This document shows positions 35,889 through 44,603 of a DNA stretch of 64,000 nt, piece by piece. Below the pieces are notes generated by a model. The model had not been told where the DNA came from. It did no database searches and saw only the letters and a program-made list of their open reading frames with translations. How positions within the stretch are numbered: the stretch's first letter is position 1; every line of letters starts with the position of its first letter. The position numbers were made by a program, and so were the translations under genes. The DNA comes from Rhizobium sp. TH2 (GTDB lineage: Bacteria > Pseudomonadota > Alphaproteobacteria > Rhizobiales > Rhizobiaceae): positions 4,092,001 through 4,156,000 of the forward strand of contig NZ_CP062231.1 in NCBI RefSeq assembly GCF_024707525.1, read 5' to 3'.

Positions 35889-36659
35889 ATGAAGGCGGTC
35901 ATTCTGGCAGGCGGGCTCGGCTCGCGGCTGGCCGAGGAAACCCAGACACGGCCCAAGCCCATGGTGGAGATCGGCGGCCGGCCGATCCTCTGGCATGTGA
36001 TGAAGATCTATTATGCCCATGGCATCCGCGACTTCGTGATCTGCTGCGGTTTCAAGGGCTATATGATCAAGGAATACTTCGCCAATTACGGGCTGCATAT
36101 GTCCGATATCACCTTCGATCTCGCGGAGAACCGGCTGGAATTTCATCGCCAGAACGCCGAGGCCTGGCGGGTGACGCTGGTCGATACCGGCGAGAACTCG
36201 ATGACGGGCGGACGGCTGAAGCGCGTGGCGCCCTACCTTCAGGGCGGCGAGGATTTCTGCTTCACCTATGGCGACGGCGTATCTAGCACCGACATTTCGG
36301 CGACAATCGCCTTCCACAAGAAGCACGGCAAGATGGCGACCGTCACCGCCGTGCGACCCCCTGCCCGCTTCGGGGCGCTGCGCTTCGAGGGCGACGATGT
36401 GACCGGCTTCGTCGAGAAGCCCGAGGGCGAAGGCGGCTATATCAATGGCGGCTTCTTCGTGCTCAACCCCTCGGTACTCGACCGGATCGAGGCCGACCAT
36501 ACGAGCTTCGAGGGCGAGCCGCTGACCGGACTGGCCGAAGAGGGTCAGCTCAAGGCCTGGTTCCACGACGGCTTCTGGCAGCCGATGGACACGCTGCGCG
36601 ACAAGATACAGCTTGAGAACCTCTGGCAGACGGGCACGCCGCCCTGGAAGGTGTGGTGA
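35889..36659 (+). CDS. rfbF: Glucose-1-phosphate cytidylyltransferase
   Basis: Makes CDP-glucose from glucose-1-phosphate and CTP. 256 aa. The nucleotide-binding N-terminus is AVILAGGLGSRLAEETQTRP with PKPMVEIGG; FTYGDGVSSTDI, ARFGALRF and FWQPMDTLRDK are typical of RfbF/DdhA. First gene of the glycan-sugar operon, with rfbG starting four bases after its stop. Confidence 0.96.
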   Translation: MKAVILAGGLGSRLAEETQTRPKPMVEIGGRPILWHVMKIYYAHGIRDFVICCGFKGYMIKEYFANYGLHMSDITFDLAENRLEFHRQNAEAWRVTLVDTGENSMTGGRLKRVAPYLQGGEDFCFTYGDGVSSTDISATIAFHKKHGKMATVTAVRPPARFGALRFEGDDVTGFVEKPEGEGGYINGGFFVLNPSVLDRIEADHTSFEGEPLTGLAEEGQLKAWFHDGFWQPMDTLRDKIQLENLWQTGTPPWKVW

Positions 36660-36663
36660 CGCG

Positions 36664-37737
36664 ATGGGTTTCTGGCGCGGTAAAAGAGTTCTGCTGACCG
36701 GCCATACCGGCTTCAAGGGCGCGTGGCTGCATTTCTGGTTGAAGCAACTCGGCGCGCATGTGCAGGGCCTGTCGCATGCGCCGGCGACCGATCCCTCGCT
36801 CTTTGACCTGCTCGCCAATGACGGCGCTCATGCCAAGGGCCTGGTCGATATCCGCGACCGCGTGGCGGTGCTGGCGCGGGTGCATGAGGCCAATCCCGAG
36901 ATCGTCTTCCACCTCGCCGCCCAGCCGCTGGTGCGGGCGGGTTATCGCGAGCCGGTCGAGACGTTCGAGACCAATGTGCAGGGCACGGTGAACCTGCTCG
37001 ATGCACTGCGCGTGGCGCCCGACCTGCGCGCGATCGTCGTCGTCACCACCGACAAGGTCTATGAGAATCCTGAAAGTGCGGAGCCTTTCGTCGAGGAAGA
37101 TCCACTGGGCGGACACGATCCGTATTCAGCCTCCAAGGCGGCCGCCGATATCGTCACCGCGAGCTACCGACGGTCCTTCTTCCTGCCGCGCGGCGTGGGG
37201 CTGGCGACGGCACGCGCCGGCAACGTGATCGGCGGCGGCGACTGGGCGGCCGACCGGCTGATCCCCGACGCAGTACGGGCGCTTAGCTCGGGCCAGGTGC
37301 TCGACATCCGGCGGCCGGATGCGGTGCGGCCGTGGCAGCATGTGCTCGAACCGCTCAAGGGCTATATGCTGCTGGCCGAGAAGCTGTGGAACGCACCGGA
37401 AGCCGGGCCGGCCTATAATTTCGGCCCCGATCCCGAAAGCACCGCGACGGTACGCGAGATACTGGAACTCTCCGCACCCTATTTCTCGCTCGGCAATATC
37501 GGCTGGGGCGACGGCAGCGACGGGCCACACGAGGCGGGCTTGTTGACGCTCGACAGCACCAAGGCCGCCGACGAACTGGGCTTCGCGCCGCGGTTTACGC
37601 TCAGCGAGACCGTGGATCGCACGTGGCGCTGGTATCGCAGCCTTCACGAAGGCAAATCGGCGTCGGATTTGTGCCTCGCGGACCTCATCGCGTTTGAGGG
37701 CGGACGGCTGGATATGGGCCAAAGGGCGACGGCGTGA
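36664..37737 (+). CDS. rfbG: CDP-glucose 4,6-dehydratase
   Basis: Converts CDP-glucose to CDP-4-keto-6-deoxyglucose. 357 aa extended SDR. It starts MGFWRGKRVLLTGHTGFKGA with the NAD motif; the catalytic triad region DPYSASKAAADIV and LATARAGNVIGGGDWAADRL are diagnostic of RfbG. Closely follows rfbF. No rfbH-type (3-dehydrase) gene follows, so the product goes elsewhere than the classic 3,6-dideoxyhexose route. Confidence 0.96.
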   Translation: MGFWRGKRVLLTGHTGFKGAWLHFWLKQLGAHVQGLSHAPATDPSLFDLLANDGAHAKGLVDIRDRVAVLARVHEANPEIVFHLAAQPLVRAGYREPVETFETNVQGTVNLLDALRVAPDLRAIVVVTTDKVYENPESAEPFVEEDPLGGHDPYSASKAAADIVTASYRRSFFLPRGVGLATARAGNVIGGGDWAADRLIPDAVRALSSGQVLDIRRPDAVRPWQHVLEPLKGYMLLAEKLWNAPEAGPAYNFGPDPESTATVREILELSAPYFSLGNIGWGDGSDGPHEAGLLTLDSTKAADELGFAPRFTLSETVDRTWRWYRSLHEGKSASDLCLADLIAFEGGRLDMGQRATA

Positions 37738-37764
37738 TGCGAGCCGATGACGCCGTGCCTCGGG

Positions 37765-37814
37765 GCACCCCTCTCTGCCCTGCCGGGCATCTCCCCTTCA
37801 AGGGGGGAGATTGG
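37765..37814 (+). repeat. Rhizobial palindromic repeat, family A, copy 1
   Basis: Sequence begins GCACCCCTCTCTGCCCTGCC and contains CATCTCCCCTTCAAGGGGGG. It pairs in inverted orientation with the copy at 37877-37927. Short repeats of this type are scattered in rhizobial intergenic regions. Confidence 0.7.
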
Positions 37815-37876
37815 ATAGGGGGACCCGCTCACCACACATTCAACCTTCTGAACGGCGCGGGCGGTGCAACAGGCTT

Positions 37877-37927
37877 CCAATCTCCCCCCTTGAGGGGGAG
37901 ATGTCACGAAGTGACAGAGGGGGGTGC
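37877..37927 (-). repeat. Rhizobial palindromic repeat, family A, copy 2
   Basis: Inverted partner of the copy at 37765-37814: CTCCCCCCTTGAGGGGGAGA core, then TGTCACGAAGTGACAGAGG, itself palindromic. The pair could fold into one large hairpin between rfbG and the epimerase gene. Confidence 0.7.
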
Positions 37928-37960
37928 CCCCACACGCCGACGCATCCGGGCACACGCCGC

Positions 37961-38521
37961 ATGACCCGCTTCGAAACCATCGACACTTCTCTCTCTGGCC
38001 TCAAACTCCTTCGTCGCAAACGCTTCGGCGACCACAGGGGCTATCTCACGCGGCTCTACGATGCCGAGGAACTCACAGAGATCGGCTGGACCGGTGGCAT
38101 CCACCAGATCAACGAGACCGGCACGGCCGAGCGGGGCACGGTGCGCGGTTTCCACTACCAGACGCCGCCGTTCAGCGAGGCCAAGCTGATTGCCTGCACA
38201 CGGGGGAAAATCCTCGATGTGGCGGTGGATATCAGGCGCGGCTCGCCGACTTTTCTCCGGCATTTCGCAGCGGAACTTTCCGAGGAAAACGACCTGTCCT
38301 TCCTGCTGCCCGAGGGATTTGCGCATGGCTACCAGGCGCTGACATCCGATGTGCGCATGATCTATGCCCATTCCGCGCCCTATCGCGCCGAGGCCGAGGC
38401 GGGGCTCAACATCGCCGACGAGAGGCTCGGCGTGACATGGCCGCTGCCGGTCGCCAATCTCTCGACCCGCGACCAGGGCTTTGCCATGCTGACAGACGAA
38501 TTTACGGGAGTGTCCCCATGA
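37961..38521 (+). CDS. RfbC-like 3,5-epimerase (dTDP-4-dehydrorhamnose 3,5-epimerase family)
   Basis: 186-aa cupin-type sugar epimerase. RKRFGDHRGYLTRLYD, GTVRGFHYQTPPFSEAKLIA with the catalytic His, GKILDVAVDIRRGSPTF, and LPEGFAHGYQAL are the RmlC signatures. In this setting the substrate would be a CDP- rather than dTDP-linked 4-keto-6-deoxy sugar. ATG at 37961 has no strong ribosome-binding site; an upstream frame exists only inside the repeat. Its last codons overlap the next gene (ATGA). Confidence 0.88.
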   Translation: MTRFETIDTSLSGLKLLRRKRFGDHRGYLTRLYDAEELTEIGWTGGIHQINETGTAERGTVRGFHYQTPPFSEAKLIACTRGKILDVAVDIRRGSPTFLRHFAAELSEENDLSFLLPEGFAHGYQALTSDVRMIYAHSAPYRAEAEAGLNIADERLGVTWPLPVANLSTRDQGFAMLTDEFTGVSP

Positions 38522-39744
38522 AATGCCGGCATTGCGGCCACCAGGAATTCTGGCCGTTTCTCGATCTCGGCACGGCGCCGCCATCCAATTCCTATGTGGC
38601 GGAAGAGGCGCTATCCAAACCTGAGCTGTGGTATCCGCTGGTGATCCGCACCTGCGCCCATTGCCTGCTGACCCAGACCGAGGACTTTGCGTCGCGAGAG
38701 ACGTTCTTTTCCGAGAGCTATGCCTATTTCAGCTCGTTTTCGACATCGTGGTTGAACCACGCGAAAGACTATGTCGAGACGATGACCGCCCGCTTCGGGC
38801 TGACGCCGGAGTCGCGCGTGGTCGAGATCGCGGCAAATGACGGCTACCTGCTGCAGTTCGTCAAAGCCAAGGGCATCCAGTGCCTCGGCGTCGAACCGAC
38901 CACCAGCACGGCGGCGGCCGCGCGGGCCAAGGGGATTGAGATAACAGAGGACTTCTTCGGCGTTTCCCTGGCCGATGAACTCGCCGCGAAGGGCTGGCAA
39001 GCCGACCTGGTGGCGGCCAACAATGTGCTGGCGCATGTGCCCGATATCAACGACTTCGTCTCCGGCTTCGCGCGCCTGCTGAAGCCCGAGGGGGTCGCGA
39101 CCTTCGAATTCCCGCATCTGCTCAACATGGTGGGCGAAAGCCAGTTCGATACGGCCTATCACGAGCACTATTCCTATCTCTCCCTGATCGCGGTGGAGCG
39201 GATTTTCTCCGCGAACGGGCTCACCGTCTTCGATGTCGAGACGACGCCCTGGCATGGCGGCAGCCTGCGCGTCTTCGCGTCCCGTACGGATGCGAAAACA
39301 AGGCCGGTGCAAGCATCGGTGGCTAGGATGCGCGAGACCGAGGAAAAGGCCGGCATGCGAGAGCGGGCATTCTACGAGGGTTTCCAAGCCGCCGCCGAGC
39401 GCGTCCGGAACGATTTCGTCGAATACCTGATCGACTGCCGCAGGAAAGGTCTGAAAGTCGCCGCTTACGGAGCCGCCGCCAAAGGCAACACGCTCCTCAA
39501 TTTCGGCGGCATCAAGCCCGACCTGATCACCTTCGTGGTGGACAAAAACCCTGCCAAGCAGGGCCAGTATCTGCCGGGGAGCCGCATTCCGGTGGTCGAT
39601 GAAGTCAGGCTCAAGGCCGAACAACCGGACAGGGTGGTCATACTGCCATGGAATATCGAGACCGAGATCAGGGCACAGCTTTCCTATATAACCGCCTGGG
39701 GTGGGAAGTTCGCGACAGCCGTGCCAAGGCTCCGGGAGATGTGA
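38518..39744 (+). CDS. SAM-dependent sugar C-methyltransferase (TylC3/TcaB9-like)
   Basis: 408-aa three-domain enzyme. The N-terminal zinc domain has MKCRHCGHQEFW and RTCAHCLLTQ; the SAM domain has VVEIAANDGYLLQFVKAKGI and VAANNVLAHVPDI; the C-terminal Rossmann-like part has AAYGAAAKGNTLLNFGGI and FVVDKNPAKQG. This architecture is that of NDP-4-keto-6-deoxysugar 3-C-methyltransferases, and the CHEHY-like motif is TAYHEHYSYLS. It overlaps the epimerase gene by ATGA. After its stop an Ala/Pro-rich tail in the -1 frame runs to 39839, where its stop overlaps the next start; a lost or slipped extension is possible. Confidence 0.88.
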   Translation: MKCRHCGHQEFWPFLDLGTAPPSNSYVAEEALSKPELWYPLVIRTCAHCLLTQTEDFASRETFFSESYAYFSSFSTSWLNHAKDYVETMTARFGLTPESRVVEIAANDGYLLQFVKAKGIQCLGVEPTTSTAAAARAKGIEITEDFFGVSLADELAAKGWQADLVAANNVLAHVPDINDFVSGFARLLKPEGVATFEFPHLLNMVGESQFDTAYHEHYSYLSLIAVERIFSANGLTVFDVETTPWHGGSLRVFASRTDAKTRPVQASVARMRETEEKAGMRERAFYEGFQAAAERVRNDFVEYLIDCRRKGLKVAAYGAAAKGNTLLNFGGIKPDLITFVVDKNPAKQGQYLPGSRIPVVDEVRLKAEQPDRVVILPWNIETEIRAQLSYITAWGGKFATAVPRLREM

Positions 39745-39831
39745 CCGGGGCGCCGGCGACCGAGTTAGCGCCGGCCGAGGCGGATGCCGCGCCGGTGGCG
39801 GCACCGGCGATCCAGGTCTTCAAACTGCCCG

Positions 39832-41019
39832 ATGCCTGACGTCCCGAAACTTTCGATCTGCGTGCCCTCGCGCAATCGGCAGGACTGTTTCCGCCAGACG
39901 ATCCTCGACTTGACGGCCAATCCGCGCACCGACGTGGAGTTCGTGTTCGCCGACAATTCCAACGATCCCGACGTGATGGACGGTTTCATGCGCGCGATGA
40001 GCGATCCGCGCGTCTGTTATCTGCCTTCGCAGCCTTCACCGCTTTCCATGGTCGACAACTGGGAACGGACCGTCTCGGCCGCGACTGGCGCATGGGTCTG
40101 CGTGATCGGCGACGACGACTATGTCGATCCTGATCTTGTCGACTACATCCTCGATATCGAAGCACGCGACGCGGCAGTCGATGCGATCGGCTGGAATCGC
40201 GCGCCGTTCCAGTGGCGGTCGGCGCGGACGGACACCAAGTCGGTCCCGTTCTCGCTCGCCAATCGCATCATGCGCCATCCGCTCGGCCAGATAACCGGCC
40301 GGCTGTTCGGCTGGCACGGGGCGAGCTACATGCCGCAATGTCCCTATGGCATCTATCACGGCGCGGTGGCACGCCATTCGCTGGACCGGGTGAAGAGCCG
40401 CTTTTCCGGCCGCTATTTCGAGCACCCGACGGTCGATTACGACTTCTCGCACAAGATGCTCGCTTGCGTGGAGAACCTCGTCTACATCAACCGACCGATG
40501 TCGATACCCGGCGTGGCGAAGAGCAGCAATTCGGCTGCGGTCGGCGATGCAGGCCGGATGCGGCAAGCCGTCGATGCGCATCGCCAGGAGTATGGCACGG
40601 AATTCGAAGAGGCAGTGCTGGGCGCCGGCTTTCCCTTCACGGCGGAAACCGGCGTCGCCGGCAATATCATGGCGGCGCAATTCTGGTTCAAGCAGAAATA
40701 CGGCTATGAGCATGCGGGATGGGAGGGCAACTTCGCCCGTGCAGTCTCCACCGAATGCCAGCTTTGGCTCGAACCGGAGGAGTATGCGCGCCATATTGCC
40801 CGTATCCGGGCGGCGTTCGAAGCCTGGGAAGGCGGCAAGTACCTGCATCTGTTCGAGCCGAAATTCGTCGGCACCGCCACGCGTGATCCCTATTGGGGGC
40901 TGCTCGAAAATACCCTTCACATCAACCAGGAAGTTGCCGGCGCGGAAACCCCGGCACAGTTCTACCGCGTGCTGCAGGACATCCTACCCGAACGGGCGCT
41001 GATCGAATTCACCTTCTGA
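39832..41019 (+). CDS. GT2 glycosyltransferase, paralogue 1 of 3
   Basis: 395-aa family 2 glycosyltransferase. GT-A fold signs: LSICVPSRNRQDCF, FVFADNSNDPDVMDGF, metal-binding GDDDYVDPD (DXD type), then paralogue-specific YGIYHGAVAR, GRYFEHPTVDYD and SNSAAV. The C-terminal about 150 residues (AAQFWFKQKYGYEHAGWEGN) are shared only with the two following genes. No membrane span is visible, so it acts in the cytosol. Probably adds a locally made sugar to a surface glycan. Confidence 0.85.
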   Translation: MPDVPKLSICVPSRNRQDCFRQTILDLTANPRTDVEFVFADNSNDPDVMDGFMRAMSDPRVCYLPSQPSPLSMVDNWERTVSAATGAWVCVIGDDDYVDPDLVDYILDIEARDAAVDAIGWNRAPFQWRSARTDTKSVPFSLANRIMRHPLGQITGRLFGWHGASYMPQCPYGIYHGAVARHSLDRVKSRFSGRYFEHPTVDYDFSHKMLACVENLVYINRPMSIPGVAKSSNSAAVGDAGRMRQAVDAHRQEYGTEFEEAVLGAGFPFTAETGVAGNIMAAQFWFKQKYGYEHAGWEGNFARAVSTECQLWLEPEEYARHIARIRAAFEAWEGGKYLHLFEPKFVGTATRDPYWGLLENTLHINQEVAGAETPAQFYRVLQDILPERALIEFTF

Positions 41020-41076
41020 GCCACTCAAGCCCCGTGAAAGTCATCGTCGCTAGGGTGGCGGAGAACGGAGTTTCCC

Positions 41077-42285
41077 ATGAGCCCCCGGCTTTCCATCTGT
41101 GTCCCATCACGTAACCGGCAGGTCTCGTTTCGGCAGACGATCCGCGACCTCTTGGCCAATCCACGGGGCGACGTGGAGTTCGTATTCGCCGACAATTCCG
41201 ATGACGGCGCGATCATGGACGCGTTCATCGCCGGCCTTGCCGACCCACGCATTCGCTACCTCAAGTCCTCTGACCATCCACTGCCGATGCAGGACAACTG
41301 GGATCGGACGATGGCGGCGGCATCCGGCGACTGGATCGTCTTCATCGGCGATGATGACTATGTCGACCCCGATGTCCTCGACACGATTGCCGAGATCGCC
41401 GCACGCCGGCCAACGGTCGACGCGGTGGGCTGGAACCGGATGAGCTTCAAGTGGCCGGAATACCGGCCGTTTCGCGGCAACACCTGCCTCTCGCTCGGTA
41501 ACAGCGTGACGCTCGCCGATCGCGACAAGCAGTTCCGGACGATGTTTCTCTGGGAAGGTGCCGCCCCGATACCGAAGGTCGCTTTCGGCGCCTACCATGG
41601 CGCGGTGCGCCGGGACGTGATGGAACGAATCCGGACAACCTTTTGCGGCCGCTATTTCGAGCATCCGACGGTGGATTTCGACTGTTCGTTCAAGCTTCTG
41701 CTGACGGCGCGCGAACTCGTCTATATCGACCGGCCCTTTTCGGTGCTCGGCACGACCTCGTCCAGCAACTCGGCGGCGGTCGGACGTTTCGAACGAGTTG
41801 GCGAGATTCATGACGAGATGACCGGGCAGGAAGCGTCATACTTCGAGGATCCGGCTTTTCCCTTCACGAGCAGGCTTGGCGTCGCCTCCTCGATCCTCGC
41901 CGCGCAACATTGGTTCAAGACGAAATACGGCATCCGCTTCGACGGCTGGGAGGAAAATTTCACCCATGCGCTGGCCATCGACTGCGGCCACGCCGAGGAC
42001 AAGGTGGGCTTCGACCGGCACGCGGCGCAATGCCGGGACGCGCTCTCCCAATTGCAGGGCGGACGGCTTCTCGCTGCCTTCAATCCACGTTTCCTGCCGC
42101 GTCGGAATTCCGGCGTCTATACCGGCCTGCGTGGGCAATATCTCTTCATCGACGAGACGATCGCGGCATGCCGGACGCCGGCGGAGTTCTACGGGATCGC
42201 CCAATCGGTCCTGGAACCGCCCTCGGAACTCAAATATCACTTCGACCAGGCAAAGCATCTGACGCCGATGGTGAGCGCCGCCTGA
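41077..42285 (+). CDS. GT2 glycosyltransferase, paralogue 2 of 3
   Basis: 402-aa protein with the same layout: LSICVPSRNRQVSF, FVFADNSDDGAIMDAF, GDDDYVDPDVLDTIAE, FGAYHGAVRR, GRYFEHPTVDFD, SNSAAVG, and HWFKTKYGIRFDGWEENF in the C-terminal region. GGAG lies before its ATG. It is 57 bp after paralogue 1. Divergence between the copies is in the acceptor-side middle part, suggesting different acceptors or donor preferences. Confidence 0.85.
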   Translation: MSPRLSICVPSRNRQVSFRQTIRDLLANPRGDVEFVFADNSDDGAIMDAFIAGLADPRIRYLKSSDHPLPMQDNWDRTMAAASGDWIVFIGDDDYVDPDVLDTIAEIAARRPTVDAVGWNRMSFKWPEYRPFRGNTCLSLGNSVTLADRDKQFRTMFLWEGAAPIPKVAFGAYHGAVRRDVMERIRTTFCGRYFEHPTVDFDCSFKLLLTARELVYIDRPFSVLGTTSSSNSAAVGRFERVGEIHDEMTGQEASYFEDPAFPFTSRLGVASSILAAQHWFKTKYGIRFDGWEENFTHALAIDCGHAEDKVGFDRHAAQCRDALSQLQGGRLLAAFNPRFLPRRNSGVYTGLRGQYLFIDETIAACRTPAEFYGIAQSVLEPPSELKYHFDQAKHLTPMVSAA

Positions 42286-42345
42286 CAACTTCCGACAGGT
42301 TCAGAAAAGCAACCCGCTCTACGCTCCCGCCAACGGAGCCATATC

Positions 42346-43572
42346 ATGACCCATGTTCCCACCCTTTCCATCTGCGTGCCCTCGCGCAACCGGCAGGTCT
42401 ATTTCCAGGCGACCATCCGGGCGCTGACAGCCTCCCTGCGCTCCGACATAGAGCTGGTCTTCGTCGATAATTCCGACGACCCATCTGTCATGGATACCTT
42501 CATCGAACCCTATCTCGCCGATCCGCGCGTCAAATACGTGCCTTCCGGCGCGACCGTGCGGCCGATGGTGGACAACTGGGAAGTGGCACTGGAGGCAACG
42601 ACCGGGCGCTGGATCTCGGTGATCGGCGACGACGACCATATCGATCCGGATGTCGCAGGGCTGCTCACGCGCATCGAAGCGGAGATGCCCGATGTCGAGG
42701 CGCTGGATTGGGCACGGCTGTTCTTCACCTGGCCCTATCCGGGCAAGCCGCCCTATTCCAATGTCGTGCAACTGCTGACCGAAATCCATGAAGTGCCCAA
42801 GGACCAGCTCAAGGAGCGCGCCTTCCGCTGGGATCATGCCCGCGAAGTGCTGGGCTGCGGCTTCGGCATCTATCACGGCGCGGTCTCGCGCGTGCTGATG
42901 GAGCGGATCAAGTCGCTCTCGAAGACCAACCGCTATTTCGAGCACCCGATCGTCGATTACGACAACATTTACAAGCTGATCATGCATGGCAAGCGCTTCG
43001 TGCATTGCCGCCGGCCACTCTCAGTCATGGGCGCCTGCCCGCTGAGCAACACGGCGGCTGTCAACGATCTCAAGGACGCGAAGAAGAAGCTCGAAGCCTT
43101 CCACAGGGAACACAAGAGCCCGATCGACGACTGGGAATGCTACAAGGATTTCCCTTTCCGCGCCCATCACGGCGTCACTGCCTGCATCGGCATGACGCAG
43201 CACTGGTTCGCCAGGGAATATGGATACGACTTCGCGGGCTTCGAGAAAAACTTCGCCAGGTCATGCGCCATCCAGTGCGAGGGGTATCCGACGCGCGAGG
43301 AATTCGAGGTGTCGTCGGCGGCCTATCGCGAGGTTTTCGCCAAATGGCAGGGCGGCAGGTTTGCCAAATATTTCAAGCCGGTGTGGAAGGATCGCGACGC
43401 GGCACATGCGTTTGGCGGCATGCTTGAGGGCAAGCTTTATCTTTCGGATGCGTATGAGACCGCGGCGACGCCCGCCGAGTATTACGACATGGTCGGGGGG
43501 ATCATGTTGCCGATCGAGAGCTTGGTCATCGATTTCGAGAATGTGAGGGTTATGCCGGGGGTGGCGGCTTAG
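42346..43572 (+). CDS. GT2 glycosyltransferase, paralogue 3 of 3
   Basis: 408-aa third copy, the most diverged: LSICVPSRNRQVYFQATIRA, VFVDNSDDPSVMDTF, GDDDHIDPDVAGLL, GFGIYHGAVSR, RYFEHPIVDYDNIYK, SNTAAVNDLKDAKKKLEAF (a longer basic helix than in the other two) and HWFAREYGYDFAGFEKNF. GGAG before the ATG. A repeat pair follows the stop. Confidence 0.85.
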   Translation: MTHVPTLSICVPSRNRQVYFQATIRALTASLRSDIELVFVDNSDDPSVMDTFIEPYLADPRVKYVPSGATVRPMVDNWEVALEATTGRWISVIGDDDHIDPDVAGLLTRIEAEMPDVEALDWARLFFTWPYPGKPPYSNVVQLLTEIHEVPKDQLKERAFRWDHAREVLGCGFGIYHGAVSRVLMERIKSLSKTNRYFEHPIVDYDNIYKLIMHGKRFVHCRRPLSVMGACPLSNTAAVNDLKDAKKKLEAFHREHKSPIDDWECYKDFPFRAHHGVTACIGMTQHWFAREYGYDFAGFEKNFARSCAIQCEGYPTREEFEVSSAAYREVFAKWQGGRFAKYFKPVWKDRDAAHAFGGMLEGKLYLSDAYETAATPAEYYDMVGGIMLPIESLVIDFENVRVMPGVAA

Positions 43573-43593
43573 GCTGCTGCGGAGTTCGCGGCG

Positions 43594-43640
43594 CGCCCCT
43601 CTGTCACTTCGTGACATCTCCCCCTCAAGGGGGGCGATTG
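43594..43640 (+). repeat. Rhizobial palindromic repeat, family A, copy 3
   Basis: Contains CCCCTCTGTCACTTCGTGAC then ATCTCCCCCTCAAGGGGGG. It is the inverse of the copy at 37877-37927, and pairs with the one at 43668-43716. It lies between the last GT gene and the CmcI-like gene on the other strand. Confidence 0.7.
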
Positions 43641-43667
43641 TTTGGAGTGCGAGGCGGCGCCTCTAGC

Positions 43668-43716
43668 CGATCTCCCCCCTTGAGGGGGAGATGTCCGGCA
43701 GGACAGAGGGGGGTGA
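43668..43716 (-). repeat. Rhizobial palindromic repeat, family A, copy 4
   Basis: CTCCCCCCTTGAGGGGGAGA core, followed by ATGTCCGGCAGGACAGAGG. Inverted partner of copy 3. The paired copies may serve as a bidirectional terminator for the convergent genes here. Confidence 0.7.
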
Positions 43717-43733
43717 GCCCCCAGCCGCCCACC

Positions 43734-44552
43734 TCACACCCGCTTCAAAAACCCATCCGGCGCCGCCGTGATCGTGATCTTGTTCTCGATCCTAAGGTCG
43801 ATATCGAAATTCAGCTTGCCCCCGTCGCGGGCGGTGCGGCCTTCATTGGCGAGGCGTTTGCGGTATTCCCAGACGGCGGTCTTCGGGTTGTCGCCCTTGC
43901 CCCAGGGGCGATCTGCGGTGGAGCCCTCGGGCAGGTCCTCGACGCCGGTATCCCAGACGACGCAATAGGAGCCCGGGCTGACATAGGGCGCATAGAGTTC
44001 CAGTTCCGCGAGCACGTGCTCGTGGGTATGGTTGGAATCGAGGAAGACCATAACCCGCTCATAGCCCTCGGCAAGTTTGGCGATCTGGTCCATGATCTCG
44101 GGCGCGACAGACGAGCCCTGCAGCAGTTCGATCTTGTGACGCATCGGATGGGCATCGATCGCCGAGCGATTATGCGCGCGGATGTCGATATCGACGCCCA
44201 CGACCTTGCGGCGGCCGGCGCGCGGATCGAGCACGGTGCCGGCATCGACGGCATCGCAATAATCGAGCATGGCGAGCATCGAGGCGCTCATGACCAGCGA
44301 GCCGCCATGGGCGATGCCGGTCTCGATGATCAGGTCCGGGCGGCAGGTCCAGATCAGTTCCTGGATCGCATAGAGATCCTGCGGCACCTGGATGACCGGC
44401 CGGCCGAGCCAGGTGAAATTCTGCGCATAGCCATGGCCGATGGCCGCCATCAGCCAGTTGAGCGTCAGCGCCTTGAAGGACGTGTCCTCGCCGATGCCCT
44501 TGATATTGCCCTCGACGAGGGTGCGGAAATGTTCGACAGGATCCAAGGTCAT
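43734..44552 (-). CDS. CmcI/cephalosporin-hydroxylase family protein (SAM-binding)
   Basis: 272-aa SAM-binding protein of the CmcI/RmlMT family. Features: HGYAQNFTWLGRPVIQVPQD, LIIETGIAHGGSLVMSASML (SAM-binding loop), VVGVDIDIRAHNRSAID, VMVFLDSNHTHEHVLAELEL and the metal-type motif near VVWDTGVEDLPEG. Members next to glycan genes are usually sugar O-methyltransferases or of unknown activity. No RBS of note. Monocistronic start at 44552; the FkbM gene lies just upstream on the same strand. Confidence 0.83.
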   Translation of the reverse strand: MTLDPVEHFRTLVEGNIKGIGEDTSFKALTLNWLMAAIGHGYAQNFTWLGRPVIQVPQDLYAIQELIWTCRPDLIIETGIAHGGSLVMSASMLAMLDYCDAVDAGTVLDPRAGRRKVVGVDIDIRAHNRSAIDAHPMRHKIELLQGSSVAPEIMDQIAKLAEGYERVMVFLDSNHTHEHVLAELELYAPYVSPGSYCVVWDTGVEDLPEGSTADRPWGKGDNPKTAVWEYRKRLANEGRTARDGGKLNFDIDLRIENKITITAAPDGFLKRV

Positions 44553-44603
44553 TCTCCCTATTCTCGCCGGCGCGGACGCGGTTCGCGCCTCGCTGCCATG
44601 GCG

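Noticed and set aside
37765..37927. CRISPR-like or transposon-end reading of the paired repeats
   Set aside because: Only two inverted copies per site, no regular spacers and no transposase; they fit short rhizobial palindromic elements.
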